Of a stretch of DNA of 64,000 nucleotides, positions 52,579-60,896 are shown piece by piece. A program made the translations under genes and the position numbers. The stretch comes from JAHDHW01 sp963793295 (lineage in GTDB: Bacteria; Bacteroidota; Bacteroidia; Chitinophagales; Saprospiraceae): NCBI GenBank assembly GCA_963793295.1, contig CAWBZX010000037.1, positions 310,001 to 374,000 on the forward strand. Reading direction: 5' to 3'. The notes under the pieces were generated by a model. The model was not told where the DNA came from. It searched no databases and saw nothing but the letters and a program-made list of their open reading frames with translations. Positions within the stretch are counted from its first letter, which is position 1. Each line of letters begins with the position of its first letter.

Positions 52579-53628
52579 CTAATTCGGCATATCTTTTAGC
52601 TTCTGGAGGTCCAGAATGGTAATCAGGCCATTTTCTATACTAATCAGTTGCTCTGATTTGAAATCTGTCAGCGTACGAATAACTGATTCTTTGGCAGTAC
52701 CAACCATACTGGCTAAATCGTCTCTCTGGATAGATATTTTGGTATTTCCTTCAGGAGAACGTTCCTCCAAATCAACCAAAGCCTCAGCGACTCGCTTTCG
52801 AATGGAGTTGTAAGCCAAACTCAATAACTGAGCTTCTTTTTCTTCAACTTCATTGGCCAGCATTTTAATGAATTTTGCCGAAAAGTCACGGTTGCCATAA
52901 AGCAGCGAGGTGAAATCATCTTTTGGAATAAAACAGATATCAGACTCTTCCATGGTGGCCGCGTAGTCAATGTATTTAGTTCCTGCGATTAGTGGATGGT
53001 ACCCGAAGAATTCACCATCAGAATAGATCTCGGTAATGTATTCTTTACCGTAGTCATTTATTTTGTAAATTTTCACCTTACCTTTTTCGATATAAAATAT
53101 CTTATTGGGCAAATTGCCTTCCTGATAAAGGACTTCTTTCTTTTTAAAATGACGAATCTCTCTTTCTTCGGATAGTTTTTCTAATGCCTTTTTGCCTCTG
53201 GCTTCATCGATCAGCGTATTTAAAGAAGCAGCAGAACCATCAAATATCTTTTTGATTCGTTGTGTTTTTTTCAGTCGAACGTCAATCGCATCGAGGAGTT
53301 CCATGTCGTCGAAGGGTTTGGTGATGTAATCATCTGCCCCGAGGTTCATTCCTCTTCGGAAGTCTGTTTTGTCTGCCTTTGCCGTTAAGAAAATAAATGG
53401 AATATCCGTTGTTTTTGGTTTTTTACTCAAAATATGCAAGACCCCAAAACCATCTAATTCGGGCATCATCACATCACAGATAATCAAGTCAGGGTTTTCT
53501 TGTAAGGCCATCTGAACGCCTACTTTTCCGTTTTCAGCCGTTATGACCTCATAATTGGAAAGCGTAAGTATTTCTGCTAAGTTTTCTCTTACATCTTGGT
53601 TGTCCTCAATCACTAATATTTTTTGCAT
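52579..53628 (-). CDS. response regulator fused to a Crp/Fnr DNA-binding module
   Basis: 349 residues. A receiver domain (1-120) has phospho-acceptor Asp52 in 'LIICDVMMPELDG', Thr82 and Lys104 ('TKPFDD'). A cNMP-binding beta barrel (about 150-245) has 'GEFFGYHPLIAGTKYIDYAA' where cAMP binders have GE-L-A..RAS, so cAMP is probably not the ligand. A Crp-type winged HTH (about 290-340) has recognition helix 'GTAKESVIRTLTDF' with Glu314 and Arg318 in the FNR/CRP positions that read TGA. No FNR Fe-S cysteines are seen; control should come by phosphorylation. Its gene overlaps the kinase stop (TAATG). Confidence 0.9.
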   Translation of the reverse strand: MQKILVIEDNQDVRENLAEILTLSNYEVITAENGKVGVQMALQENPDLIICDVMMPELDGFGVLHILSKKPKTTDIPFIFLTAKADKTDFRRGMNLGADDYITKPFDDMELLDAIDVRLKKTQRIKKIFDGSAASLNTLIDEARGKKALEKLSEEREIRHFKKKEVLYQEGNLPNKIFYIEKGKVKIYKINDYGKEYITEIYSDGEFFGYHPLIAGTKYIDYAATMEESDICFIPKDDFTSLLYGNRDFSAKFIKMLANEVEEKEAQLLSLAYNSIRKRVAEALVDLEERSPEGNTKISIQRDDLASMVGTAKESVIRTLTDFKSEQLISIENGLITILDLQKLKDMPN

Positions 53629-54914
53629 TATGTATTTTTTAAAGGAATAATTATTGAAAAAGTAGATCCTTTATATTCTTCACTTTCGAAACTCACCGTA
53701 CCTTTCATCAATTCCACATATTGTTTTACGATATTTAATCCAAGTCCGGTACCTTGAATATTCATAGAGTTGGATGCTCTAAAGAAACGTCCAAACAAGT
53801 GTTGTTGTTCAGATTCCGGAATACCAATGCCTTGATCTATGATTTGAATATGGAGATATTGGTTTGTAATAGTATATCTGCATGTGATTTTTGTACCTTC
53901 TTCTGAATATTTTGAGGCATTGGTAAGTAAATTAAAAAGTACATTTTTTAAGACTCTTTGATCCAGATACACGATCGTCTCTGGCAGTTCGTCTTCAAAT
54001 TTAATGTATTGTCCGGGCTTTAACAAACCTTGTATTTCATCAACCGTTTCTTTACAGAATTGGCTGATTTCAAATTCAGTGGGTTGGTATTCAATTTTTC
54101 CTTCTTCCAATTTGCTTAATGAAAGGAAATCATTGAGTATTCCGGTAAGGTTATTAACAGCTGACTTTATACGATTAATATGTTTTTCGCGATGTTCCTG
54201 ATTTTCACTTTGGGTATAACGCCCGATGATGGAAGCGGAAGACAAAATGGTACTGAGCGGAGTCCGAAACTCATGGGATGCCATTGAAACGAATCTGGTT
54301 TTTAGCTCGCTGAGTTCAATTTCTTTTTGCAGAGCGATTCTAAGCTCAACTTCACTTTGGCGAAGTGCTTCTTCTATGTTTTCACGTTCCATGATTTCAT
54401 TTTCGAGCTTCTGGTTGGTTTCCAGCAATTTGTTGACCGCCTCTGAAAGTTTTTCGGTTCGCTCTTCTACAATCAACTCTAGCTCTTCATTTAATAGCTT
54501 GAATTTTTTTTCCGCATTTTTTACGTCCGAAAGATCATGGACTATTCCGGTGTAAATCGTCCTTGTGTTTAGTTTTACTTCACTTACGGCTAGTCGCATC
54601 GGGAAAGTCGTTCCATCTTTTCTTTTTCCGGTGACTTCTCTGCCTATTCCTATAATTTTAGGATTCCGTGTTTTTTGATAATTTTCAAGGTATTGATCGT
54701 GAGCCGAATGATCTGGCTCAGGCATGAGTATACTTACGTTATTTCCGATGACTTCTTCCGCTGAAAATCCAAATAGTTTTGCTGCAGCTGAATTCAGAGA
54801 TTCTATAATTCCCAGGTGGTTAATTGTGATGATTCCATCAATTGCAGTTTCGAAGATAGCCTCTAATTTTTTGGCATCTTCTGAATATTTGCCTGTGTGA
54901 ATTTTCGTATCCAA
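53628..54914 (-). CDS. FixL-like PAS histidine kinase, likely haem O2 sensor
   Basis: 428 residues. The PAS domain (15-130) closely follows FixL: 'AIDGIITINHLGIIESLNSA', 'VSILMPEPDHSAHDQY', 'IIGIGREVTGKRKDGTTFPM'. His72 aligns with haem-ligand His200 of Bradyrhizobium FixL and Arg92 with Arg220, while Arg206 and His214 are Asn and Lys. Then comes a coiled coil (135-205), an H-box 'SMASHEFRTPLSTIL' (His214), N-box 'LLTNASKYS', and ATP lids 'DQGIGIP' and 'GTGLGLNI'. No membrane helix, so cytosolic. Expected to phosphorylate the neighbouring regulator when haem is oxygen-free. Dyads lie 52-85 bases upstream. Confidence 0.88.
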   Translation of the reverse strand: MDTKIHTGKYSEDAKKLEAIFETAIDGIITINHLGIIESLNSAAAKLFGFSAEEVIGNNVSILMPEPDHSAHDQYLENYQKTRNPKIIGIGREVTGKRKDGTTFPMRLAVSEVKLNTRTIYTGIVHDLSDVKNAEKKFKLLNEELELIVEERTEKLSEAVNKLLETNQKLENEIMERENIEEALRQSEVELRIALQKEIELSELKTRFVSMASHEFRTPLSTILSSASIIGRYTQSENQEHREKHINRIKSAVNNLTGILNDFLSLSKLEEGKIEYQPTEFEISQFCKETVDEIQGLLKPGQYIKFEDELPETIVYLDQRVLKNVLFNLLTNASKYSEEGTKITCRYTITNQYLHIQIIDQGIGIPESEQQHLFGRFFRASNSMNIQGTGLGLNIVKQYVELMKGTVSFESEEYKGSTFSIIIPLKNT

Positions 54915-54933
54915 AATGTTAAAATTTATAATG

Positions 54934-55029
54934 CAAGGTATTAAAAAATAACAAATTTAGATGCATGACAAAAGTCATTATTTAGTTTGACTATCGTCAC
55001 CGAGCATTAGAACAGTTCTTGAGAAATTG
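54934..55029. promoter_or_regulatory. divergent FNR-like dyads (sensor/regulator and CBS/USP operon)
   Basis: TGACAAAAGTCA (54966-54977) and TGACTATCGTCA (54988-54999) have centres 22 bp apart. Leftward, TACCTTG ends at 54934, 37.5 bp from the first centre. Rightward, AGAAATTG ends at 55029, 35.5 bp from the second. The two-component system is thus predicted to control itself. Confidence 0.78.
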
Positions 55030-55070
55030 CGTATAGAAGAATTTATTAATTTAATCATAAAAAGACAATT

Positions 55071-55505
55071 ATGGATATTCTTGCACCTGTATCAACGATT
55101 ATGACTAAAAAGTTATTAACCGCTAACCCAGAAGATAAACTTTCTGAAATAAAAAAAATTTTTGATAAACATAAAATACACCATATACCGATAGTTCGCT
55201 ATAAGAGTATTGTCGGAATAGTAAGTAAAACAGACTTGTTGTACTTTCTCAAAGGAGTCAGTTATGACAGTGGATACGAAGATATGCTTAACGAAGCTCG
55301 TTTGAATAATTATACTGCTGAAGAAATCATGACTACTGGTCTTGCAAAAGTATCTTCAAATGAACGGATAGGGGTAGCCGTTGAAGTTTTTAAAGAAAAT
55401 TTATTCCATGCGATACCTGTTGTTGATGATGGTGAGTTAGTAGGAATTCTTACTACTTATGACATTATTCGTTCGCTTTCTTTGAAAAATCAAAAAACGG
55501 TGTAG
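55071..55505 (+). CDS. CBS-pair protein
   Basis: 144 residues with two CBS motifs: 'STIMTKKLLTANPEDKLSEI...' (about 8-60) with 'HKIHHIPIVRYKSIVGIVSK', and 'AEEIMTTGLAKVSSNERIGV' with 'NLFHAIPVVDDGELVGILTT'. Such Bateman modules bind adenosine nucleotides and act as energy sensors; in the DosR regulon Hrp1 is the counterpart. First gene of the rightward CBS/USP operon. Confidence 0.9.
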   Translation: MDILAPVSTIMTKKLLTANPEDKLSEIKKIFDKHKIHHIPIVRYKSIVGIVSKTDLLYFLKGVSYDSGYEDMLNEARLNNYTAEEIMTTGLAKVSSNERIGVAVEVFKENLFHAIPVVDDGELVGILTTYDIIRSLSLKNQKTV

Positions 55506-55550
55506 TTGATCTGATCAGAATATTTGAAATTAAAGGGTTAAAAGGGTGAA

Positions 55551-56651
55551 ATGAAAAGAATTCAGTTACTTGGATTAGAAGATAATCGGCATAAAGGAAT
55601 GCTTGAAATGTTGAAAAAGGCGATGGAGTCTCTTTCAGTAGATGCTGATGTGGAGGAAATTACTGATATCGAAACATTTCTCAAGTATAATTTGATCAGA
55701 GTACCTGCAATAACGATAGACGGAAATATTATTTTTCACCATAATAACCATGAACTTGAATTAGATGAATTGAAAGCTCTTTTGCGAAAGTACTTTTCAA
55801 ATCAATTTATTATGGAAAATATTCTTGTACCAACGGATTTTTCTAAAACCTCAAAAGGGGCGTATCAGTATGCACTTCATTTAGCCGAATATTTTAATTC
55901 GAGCATTAAAGTGGTACATGTTTATCATCCATCTTATTCTCCTGGTTATCCGATTGGAGCCAATGCAAGTGTACTAATGATTGAACCGAAGCGGGAATTG
56001 ATGAAAAAGTTTATTCATCAAGAGCATAAAGGAGAAGATTCGGTCAATACATTGATCGATGTCAGTGACGAAATAATCAGTGGTTTTGCAGCAGAAGAAA
56101 TCATCCGAATCTCTAAAACAGAAGAGATTGATTTGATAGTCATGGGTACAACCGGTGACAACACGATTTTGGAAAAAGTTTTTGGAAGTATATCATCTGA
56201 TGTTTCAAAACATGCGCGCTGTCCGATATTGTTGGTTCCCAACGGAGCAAAATTTAAATCATACCGGAATATTGCTTATGCCAGTAATTTTGAAAAAATT
56301 GATAGCGATACTATGGAAAAAATAGTCGATTTTGCTGGACGATTTTCTGCAGGTATTCATTTGGTTGATGTTCATGAAAACAAAGAAGCAGGTCGCTATA
56401 AAGTGACTGAGCAGCTACTGGAGCAACAATTAAACGAAAAATTACCAAAGCTTGAATTTAAGATGGCTGAAGTAGAAAGCAGTACGGTTTGGGAGGGACT
56501 TAACGAATACGCGGACAACAATGAAGTAGATCTTCTTGTAATGGTCACCAAGCACAGAAAAATATGGGAAAATCTGCTTCATAGAAGTGTTACACGCCAG
56601 GTTGCTGTTCATTCGAAGCTTCCAATTTTTATTTTACACGTTGATGAGTGA
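55551..56651 (+). CDS. tandem universal stress protein with thioredoxin-like N-terminus
   Basis: 366 residues. The first ~85 look like a thioredoxin-like fold ('KYNLIRVPAITIDGNIIFHH', cis-Pro after Val) but lack C-x2-C: the loop reads 'LEDNRHKGM'. Then two USP domains: 'NILVPTDFSKTSKGAYQYAL' and ATP-motif 'IVMGTTGDNTILEKVFGSIS' (G-x2-G-x9-G-S), then 'NIAYASNFEKIDSDTMEKIV', whose ATP motif is degenerate. It starts 46 bases after the CBS gene. The fusion of a dead thioredoxin-like part to USP is not common. Confidence 0.85.
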   Translation: MKRIQLLGLEDNRHKGMLEMLKKAMESLSVDADVEEITDIETFLKYNLIRVPAITIDGNIIFHHNNHELELDELKALLRKYFSNQFIMENILVPTDFSKTSKGAYQYALHLAEYFNSSIKVVHVYHPSYSPGYPIGANASVLMIEPKRELMKKFIHQEHKGEDSVNTLIDVSDEIISGFAAEEIIRISKTEEIDLIVMGTTGDNTILEKVFGSISSDVSKHARCPILLVPNGAKFKSYRNIAYASNFEKIDSDTMEKIVDFAGRFSAGIHLVDVHENKEAGRYKVTEQLLEQQLNEKLPKLEFKMAEVESSTVWEGLNEYADNNEVDLLVMVTKHRKIWENLLHRSVTRQVAVHSKLPIFILHVDE

Positions 56652-56687
56652 AAAATTGTTTTTTGAAATCTTTAAAAAAAGAATAGA

Positions 56688-57518
56688 ATGAAAACGATAA
56701 TTGTTCCTGTAGATTTTTCGAAAGTTGCACATAATGCTTATTTGTTTGCACGCGAATTGGCTGGATTTTTTAAATACAAACTAAAAGTAGTTCACGTTTA
56801 CGGAGGGGAGTTAAATGCTATGGAACGCCTGGCTCTTCAATCCGGTGATACTCCATTCAATTATCTGTTGAGTAAACTCAACAACTTTGTCAATGACATT
56901 GAGGACAAAGGAAATGTGATGACAAAAGTTGAAGTTGAAATTTTGGAAGGAAGGGTTGTAAAGAAAATCGTCGAATTGTCCAAGCAAGAAGAAACCGCAA
57001 TGGTCATTGCCGGGACGGAAGGACACTACAATTGGCTGGAGCAATTAGCAGGAAGTATTACCTCAAAATTAGCTCAAAGAGCCGGATGTCCAGTGTTATT
57101 AGTTCCTAAAGGCATCAAATACAAGCCATTCGAAAATATGTTGTATGCCAGCGATTTTTCTTCCGCTGATGAAAAAATGATCTTAAAGTTTATTGATTTA
57201 GCTAATCAATTTGGTGCAAGTCTTCATTTTATTCATATAGAAGATGAAGATGATGTTGACTTTTCTGAAATCGAAGATTCGCTCTTTAATTTACTTTTCA
57301 AAGATGGAGACCCTACGTTTTCTTTCAATATGGTTTCCATCAATGGAGTTGATGTAATAAGCGGACTCAACCAATACGCTGAAGAAAATAAAGTCGATTT
57401 GATTGTTTTGGTAAACCGCCATCGTGCCTATATTGACAATTTGCTTGGATTAAGTACCACTCGTCAGTTGGCAATGGATACTAATTATCCGTTGATGATC
57501 TATCATTTTGAAGCTTAA
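56688..57518 (+). CDS. tandem-domain universal stress protein
   Basis: 276 residues, two USP domains. Domain one: 'TIIVPVDFSKVAHNAYLFAR' and 'VIAGTEGHYNWLEQLAGSIT' (ATP-binding G-x2-G-x9-G-S). Domain two: 'NMLYASDFSSADEKMILKF' with a weakened motif. Cytosolic, nucleotide-binding; dimerises inside one chain. It follows the previous USP gene by 36 bases. Confidence 0.87.
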   Translation: MKTIIVPVDFSKVAHNAYLFARELAGFFKYKLKVVHVYGGELNAMERLALQSGDTPFNYLLSKLNNFVNDIEDKGNVMTKVEVEILEGRVVKKIVELSKQEETAMVIAGTEGHYNWLEQLAGSITSKLAQRAGCPVLLVPKGIKYKPFENMLYASDFSSADEKMILKFIDLANQFGASLHFIHIEDEDDVDFSEIEDSLFNLLFKDGDPTFSFNMVSINGVDVISGLNQYAEENKVDLIVLVNRHRAYIDNLLGLSTTRQLAMDTNYPLMIYHFEA

Positions 57519-57566
57519 GTTTGTACATTTAAAATTCATTTTCAAACCTAACGTGATACAAAAACT

Positions 57567-58376
57567 ATGAACAAACTCCTCGTTCCAACAGATTTTTCAG
57601 ATAATGCTGAAAATGCTTTAAATTATGCGATCAATCTGGCTAACCATTTTGAAAGCAAAATATATTTGCTGAGTATCTTTCAGGCCCACAGTCCGGCTGG
57701 CAGCATGAAAAATATTGTACATTTACTGAAAGAAGAAAATGAAACACAACTTTCCCTTTTAGACAAAAAATACAGAAATACCATACTTCGAGAATCAGGT
57801 TTAGAAACTATGACGATTAATGGTCAAACGATAAGCACGATTTCAGGCTTTGCTGATAGAAATAATATTGACCTGATTATTATGGGGACCCAGGGATCTT
57901 CCGGGTTGAATGAAATATTCATCGGGAGTACCACCGTTGGTGTGATTAAAAAAGCAAATAAACCAATTCTTGCAATTCCTTGTGGCTATCAATTTAAACC
58001 TTTCAAAAAAATTGTTCTCGCACTGGACGAAAGCGAACCCTTTCCTGAAGAACAAATCAAACCTTTGATTGCACTGGCAAAAAGCTATAAATCCCAAATA
58101 CTGGTCTATCACATTGCTCAGCCAGATGATAAGAATGGTGTCAGCCCTTCCATCGACGAATATTTAAAAGGGATGGATTACAGTATCCACGAAAATATCG
58201 GAATTTCAAATATTAATGAAGGGATCAATGATTTTGTAAAAAGAAATGATGCGGATATGCTTTGCATGATTACCAGAAAACGTAGATTTTTAGAAGGAAT
58301 ATTCAATCCAAGCGTTACCCGAAAAGAAGCATTCAATAGTCCTGTACCGTTGCTTGTTTTGAGAGAGATGAAATAA
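57567..58376 (+). CDS. tandem-domain universal stress protein
   Basis: 269 residues. 'KLLVPTDFSDNAENALNYAI' starts domain one, with ATP motif 'IIMGTQGSSGLNEIFIGSTT'. Domain two starts 'KIVLALDESEPFPEEQIKPL' and lacks an intact nucleotide loop. Last gene of the CBS/USP operon, 48 bases after its neighbour, followed by the palindromic terminator at 58464. Confidence 0.87.
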   Translation: MNKLLVPTDFSDNAENALNYAINLANHFESKIYLLSIFQAHSPAGSMKNIVHLLKEENETQLSLLDKKYRNTILRESGLETMTINGQTISTISGFADRNNIDLIIMGTQGSSGLNEIFIGSTTVGVIKKANKPILAIPCGYQFKPFKKIVLALDESEPFPEEQIKPLIALAKSYKSQILVYHIAQPDDKNGVSPSIDEYLKGMDYSIHENIGISNINEGINDFVKRNDADMLCMITRKRRFLEGIFNPSVTRKEAFNSPVPLLVLREMK

Positions 58377-58463
58377 ATTTCGTTTTTTTACAGCAAATTT
58401 TTAACCCTTTTTATTAGATATTATTTTGCTATTTTGATCAAAGTTAGGTAATGTTTTTTATTA

Positions 58464-58505
58464 ATTATTAACTGGTTTTTCGCATGCGAAAAACCAGTTA
58501 ATAAT
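58464..58505. terminator. 42-bp perfect palindrome, bidirectional terminator
   Basis: Positions 58464-58505 are a perfect inverted repeat centred on GCATGC, with A/T-rich arms giving T-runs on both strands. It separates the convergent USP gene (ends 58376) and the MKAI-repeat lipoprotein gene (ends 58522). Confidence 0.85.
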
Positions 58506-58521
58506 TTGTTATTCGGCCGAT

Positions 58522-59622
58522 TTAGTTTGTTTGTGGTAGCGCTTTAATATGCGCAGAAATTTCAACTCCATACATCGTTGACTCAAGCTTATCTTCAGAC
58601 ATTTTGACCCCCTTAACATCATATAGTTGGCCATCTGGTGAAATCGCTTTTACTGCGTAAAAATCCACTCCTTTGCTAATAACCTTTAAGTGTATGATAT
58701 TCCCGGAACGCCCCATTCCTTTGACATTCATTTTTTCTCCTTCAGAAGTGATTGCCTTGATGTCATAAATAGTACCATCCTCGCCAATGGCCTTGACAGG
58801 TGTATATTTATCATCACTAATTAGCATTTTAACCGGTAATTTTTTTCCGCCAACCATAGCCTTGACATCGAAAAGATTTTGTTGATCAGCATCCTGTAAG
58901 GCTTTGACATCATAAATATTCCCTTTTTTGTCTAAAGCCTTGATATCTATGGCTTTACCTTCATGATTGATTGCTTTAATGTGCCAAATAGAATTAATTC
59001 CAACACATCCAGCCTGTGGCAGTGCTTTAATATGCGCAAAAATTTTAACTCCATACACCGTTGACTCAAGTTTTTCTTCAGACATTTTGACCCCTTTAAC
59101 ATCATTTAGTTGGCCATCAGGTGAAATTGCTTTTATAGCATAAAAATCTCCTCCTTTACTAATTGCCTTTAAGTGTATGATGTTTCCGGCACGTCTGATT
59201 CCTTTGACGTCCATTTTTTCTCCTTCAGGAGTGATTGCCTTGATGTCATAAATAGTACCATCCTCGCCAATGGCCTTGACCGGTGTATATTTATCATCAC
59301 TAATTAGCATCTTAACCGGTAATTTTTTTTCGCCCACTAAGGCCTTGACATCCAGAATATATCGTTGATCAGAATCCTGTATAGCTTTGACATTATAAAT
59401 ATTCCCTTTTTTATCGAAAGCCTTAACATCCAGAAATTTGCCTTCCGAATTAATTGCTTTGATGTGCCAAATGACCTCTTTGGTCACCTTAGTTTTACCT
59501 TGATTCATTTGGGATTTAAGGGGAGTCGTATTTGAACAACTAAATAATAAAATCAGGAGTCCAAAAACCGTTACAGATCTAAATATTTTGAGCGATAATG
59601 TTAAGTTATTCTTGTTTTTCAT
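58522..59622 (-). CDS. repeat lipoprotein with internal duplication
   Basis: 366 residues. A lipobox is in 'LLFSCSNTTP'. The rest is two tandem ~160-residue copies, each made of ~17-24 residue units ending in V/I-K-A-hydrophobic: 'WHIKAINSEGKFLDVKAF', 'YTPVKAIGEDGTIYDIKAI', 'IIHLKAISKGGDFYAIKAI'. The copies start 'VIWHIKAIN' and 'SIWHIKAIN'. A repetitive beta solenoid or surface fibre is likely. I think it belongs to an uncharacterised Bacteroidota repeat family (DUF7486-like, unverified). No clear dyads upstream, though it sits inside the stress island. Confidence 0.75.
   Translation of the reverse strand: MKNKNNLTLSLKIFRSVTVFGLLILLFSCSNTTPLKSQMNQGKTKVTKEVIWHIKAINSEGKFLDVKAFDKKGNIYNVKAIQDSDQRYILDVKALVGEKKLPVKMLISDDKYTPVKAIGEDGTIYDIKAITPEGEKMDVKGIRRAGNIIHLKAISKGGDFYAIKAISPDGQLNDVKGVKMSEEKLESTVYGVKIFAHIKALPQAGCVGINSIWHIKAINHEGKAIDIKALDKKGNIYDVKALQDADQQNLFDVKAMVGGKKLPVKMLISDDKYTPVKAIGEDGTIYDIKAITSEGEKMNVKGMGRSGNIIHLKVISKGVDFYAVKAISPDGQLYDVKGVKMSEDKLESTMYGVEISAHIKALPQTN
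58540..59500 (-). repeat. internal direct repeat of ~470 bp
   Basis: The two halves of the MKAI-repeat gene are also highly similar in DNA, for instance the ~40 bases around 58760-58800 and 59245-59285. The duplication looks recent. Confidence 0.8.
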
Positions 59623-59870
59623 GTTTGAAATTTTATTAGTGAATTTTATTAGTTTTTCATTTTCTTGATTGGACCATACAAAAAAAGAATACTAAAAGCA
59701 TTCTTATTTGGGAAAGTAAGCACATCGTTATCAATTTCAATGTTTGATCCGACAGATTTAGGGGAGTTTCGCAGTAGCTAAGGATTATAATTTTCTTCAG
59801 ATAGATCACATTTATTTTTATGAAAGGAGGAAGAGAGAGAGCGATTGGAAAAATAAATACCTCACTTAAA

Positions 59871-60704
59871 TTATTCCTTAAAGATCAGCAACGGAATTTG
59901 ACTACTCAAAGTTAGTTGTTTGGACACGCTTCTGTGCAGTAATTTTTCTGTAAAACTTCGTTGTGGAAGATACATGGCCAACAAATCAATATCGTGTGTT
60001 TTCATAAAGAAATCAAGCCCTTTTTTAACGGATGTATCACGGATCACCGTAGTATGTTTGAAGTTCTCTTTCTCGACTTCACTATCCGAAGTTTCAATAA
60101 CTTCTTCTCTTAAGTCAGAAAAATCCCTTGGTAGAATATTGACATGTACCTGATGAATAGCCGCTCCAAATATACCTGCAAAGTTATCCAGGTATTTAAG
60201 CGGTATATCGTCAGCTAAGAAATCATTGGCAAAGGCAATGTTTTTTGGTTTTACAAACGGAAGCCCTTCCGGAACGATCAAAACGGGCTTCATTGACTTA
60301 TTAATCAAATTAGTTGAAACACTTCCAAAGATATACTCCAAAATATTATGCTTGGCTTTGGTGCCAATTACAATCAAATCGACATCATATTCAGCAGCTG
60401 CTGCAATAATTTCTCCCACGATATCACCGCATCTGATGGAATTGTGGATGGTTGGTTTTACCTGGGTAGCCGAGGTAGGTAGCGTTGCATGAACACTTGT
60501 AAAATTGACAAGTGTCGCCGCTCGCTTTTTTTCAATTTCCTGCTGCATTAACAGCGATACATCAGGAGAATAGTTATTGGCCACTTTTTGATAAATATTA
60601 AGTGTGAAAATTTCAGCACGAGTGCTCGCACTTATCTGTAAGGCACTATCAAAACCTGCTTTTGATGCGAGACTAAAATCAATGGGAACCAATATCTTTT
60701 TCAT
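59871..60704 (-). CDS. tandem-domain universal stress protein
   Basis: About 277 residues if translation starts at ATG 60704 ('MKKILVPIDFSLASKAGFDS') or 60710. A longer frame to 60806 exists, but it would run through both FNR-like dyads and the -7 element at 60720-60727, so it cannot be the start. Domain one has 'IVIGTKAKHNILEYIFGSVS' (ATP loop with Lys in place of the second Gly neighbourhood), domain two 'KNIAFANDFLADDIPLKYLD'. Cytosolic stress protein, divergent from the Hsp20 gene. Confidence 0.88.
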   Translation of the reverse strand: MKKILVPIDFSLASKAGFDSALQISASTRAEIFTLNIYQKVANNYSPDVSLLMQQEIEKKRAATLVNFTSVHATLPTSATQVKPTIHNSIRCGDIVGEIIAAAAEYDVDLIVIGTKAKHNILEYIFGSVSTNLINKSMKPVLIVPEGLPFVKPKNIAFANDFLADDIPLKYLDNFAGIFGAAIHQVHVNILPRDFSDLREEVIETSDSEVEKENFKHTTVIRDTSVKKGLDFFMKTHDIDLLAMYLPQRSFTEKLLHRSVSKQLTLSSQIPLLIFKE

Positions 60705-60719
60705 AAGCATCCGTTTGTT

Positions 60720-60815
60720 CAAAATTAAATATGATATTAGGATATTGGCATGATAAATATCAATCAACCGGTTGATATTTATCATTACTAATTTGTTGTT
60801 ACTCACTTACCTTTG
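60720..60815. promoter_or_regulatory. divergent FNR-like dyads (USP / Hsp20)
   Basis: TGATAAATATCA (60751-60762) and TGATATTTATCA (60773-60784) have centres 22 bp apart. Rightward, TACCTTTG (60808-60815) ends 36.5 bp from the second; leftward, TAATTTTG ends at 60720, 36.5 bp from the first. Both match TAnnTTTG exactly, making this the cleanest example in the window. Confidence 0.9.
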
Positions 60816-60896
60816 AAATGTCTGGGGAAAGAGATTAAACCCGGATTTTTAAAATAGATTGTTTAACCCGCCTTTTTTTAAGGCACAAACAACTTT

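Noticed and set aside
59731..59752. ATCGTTATCAAT/TTTGATCCGACA region upstream of the repeat lipoprotein
   Set aside because: Only half-dyads with wrong spacing; not counted as a member of the regulon.
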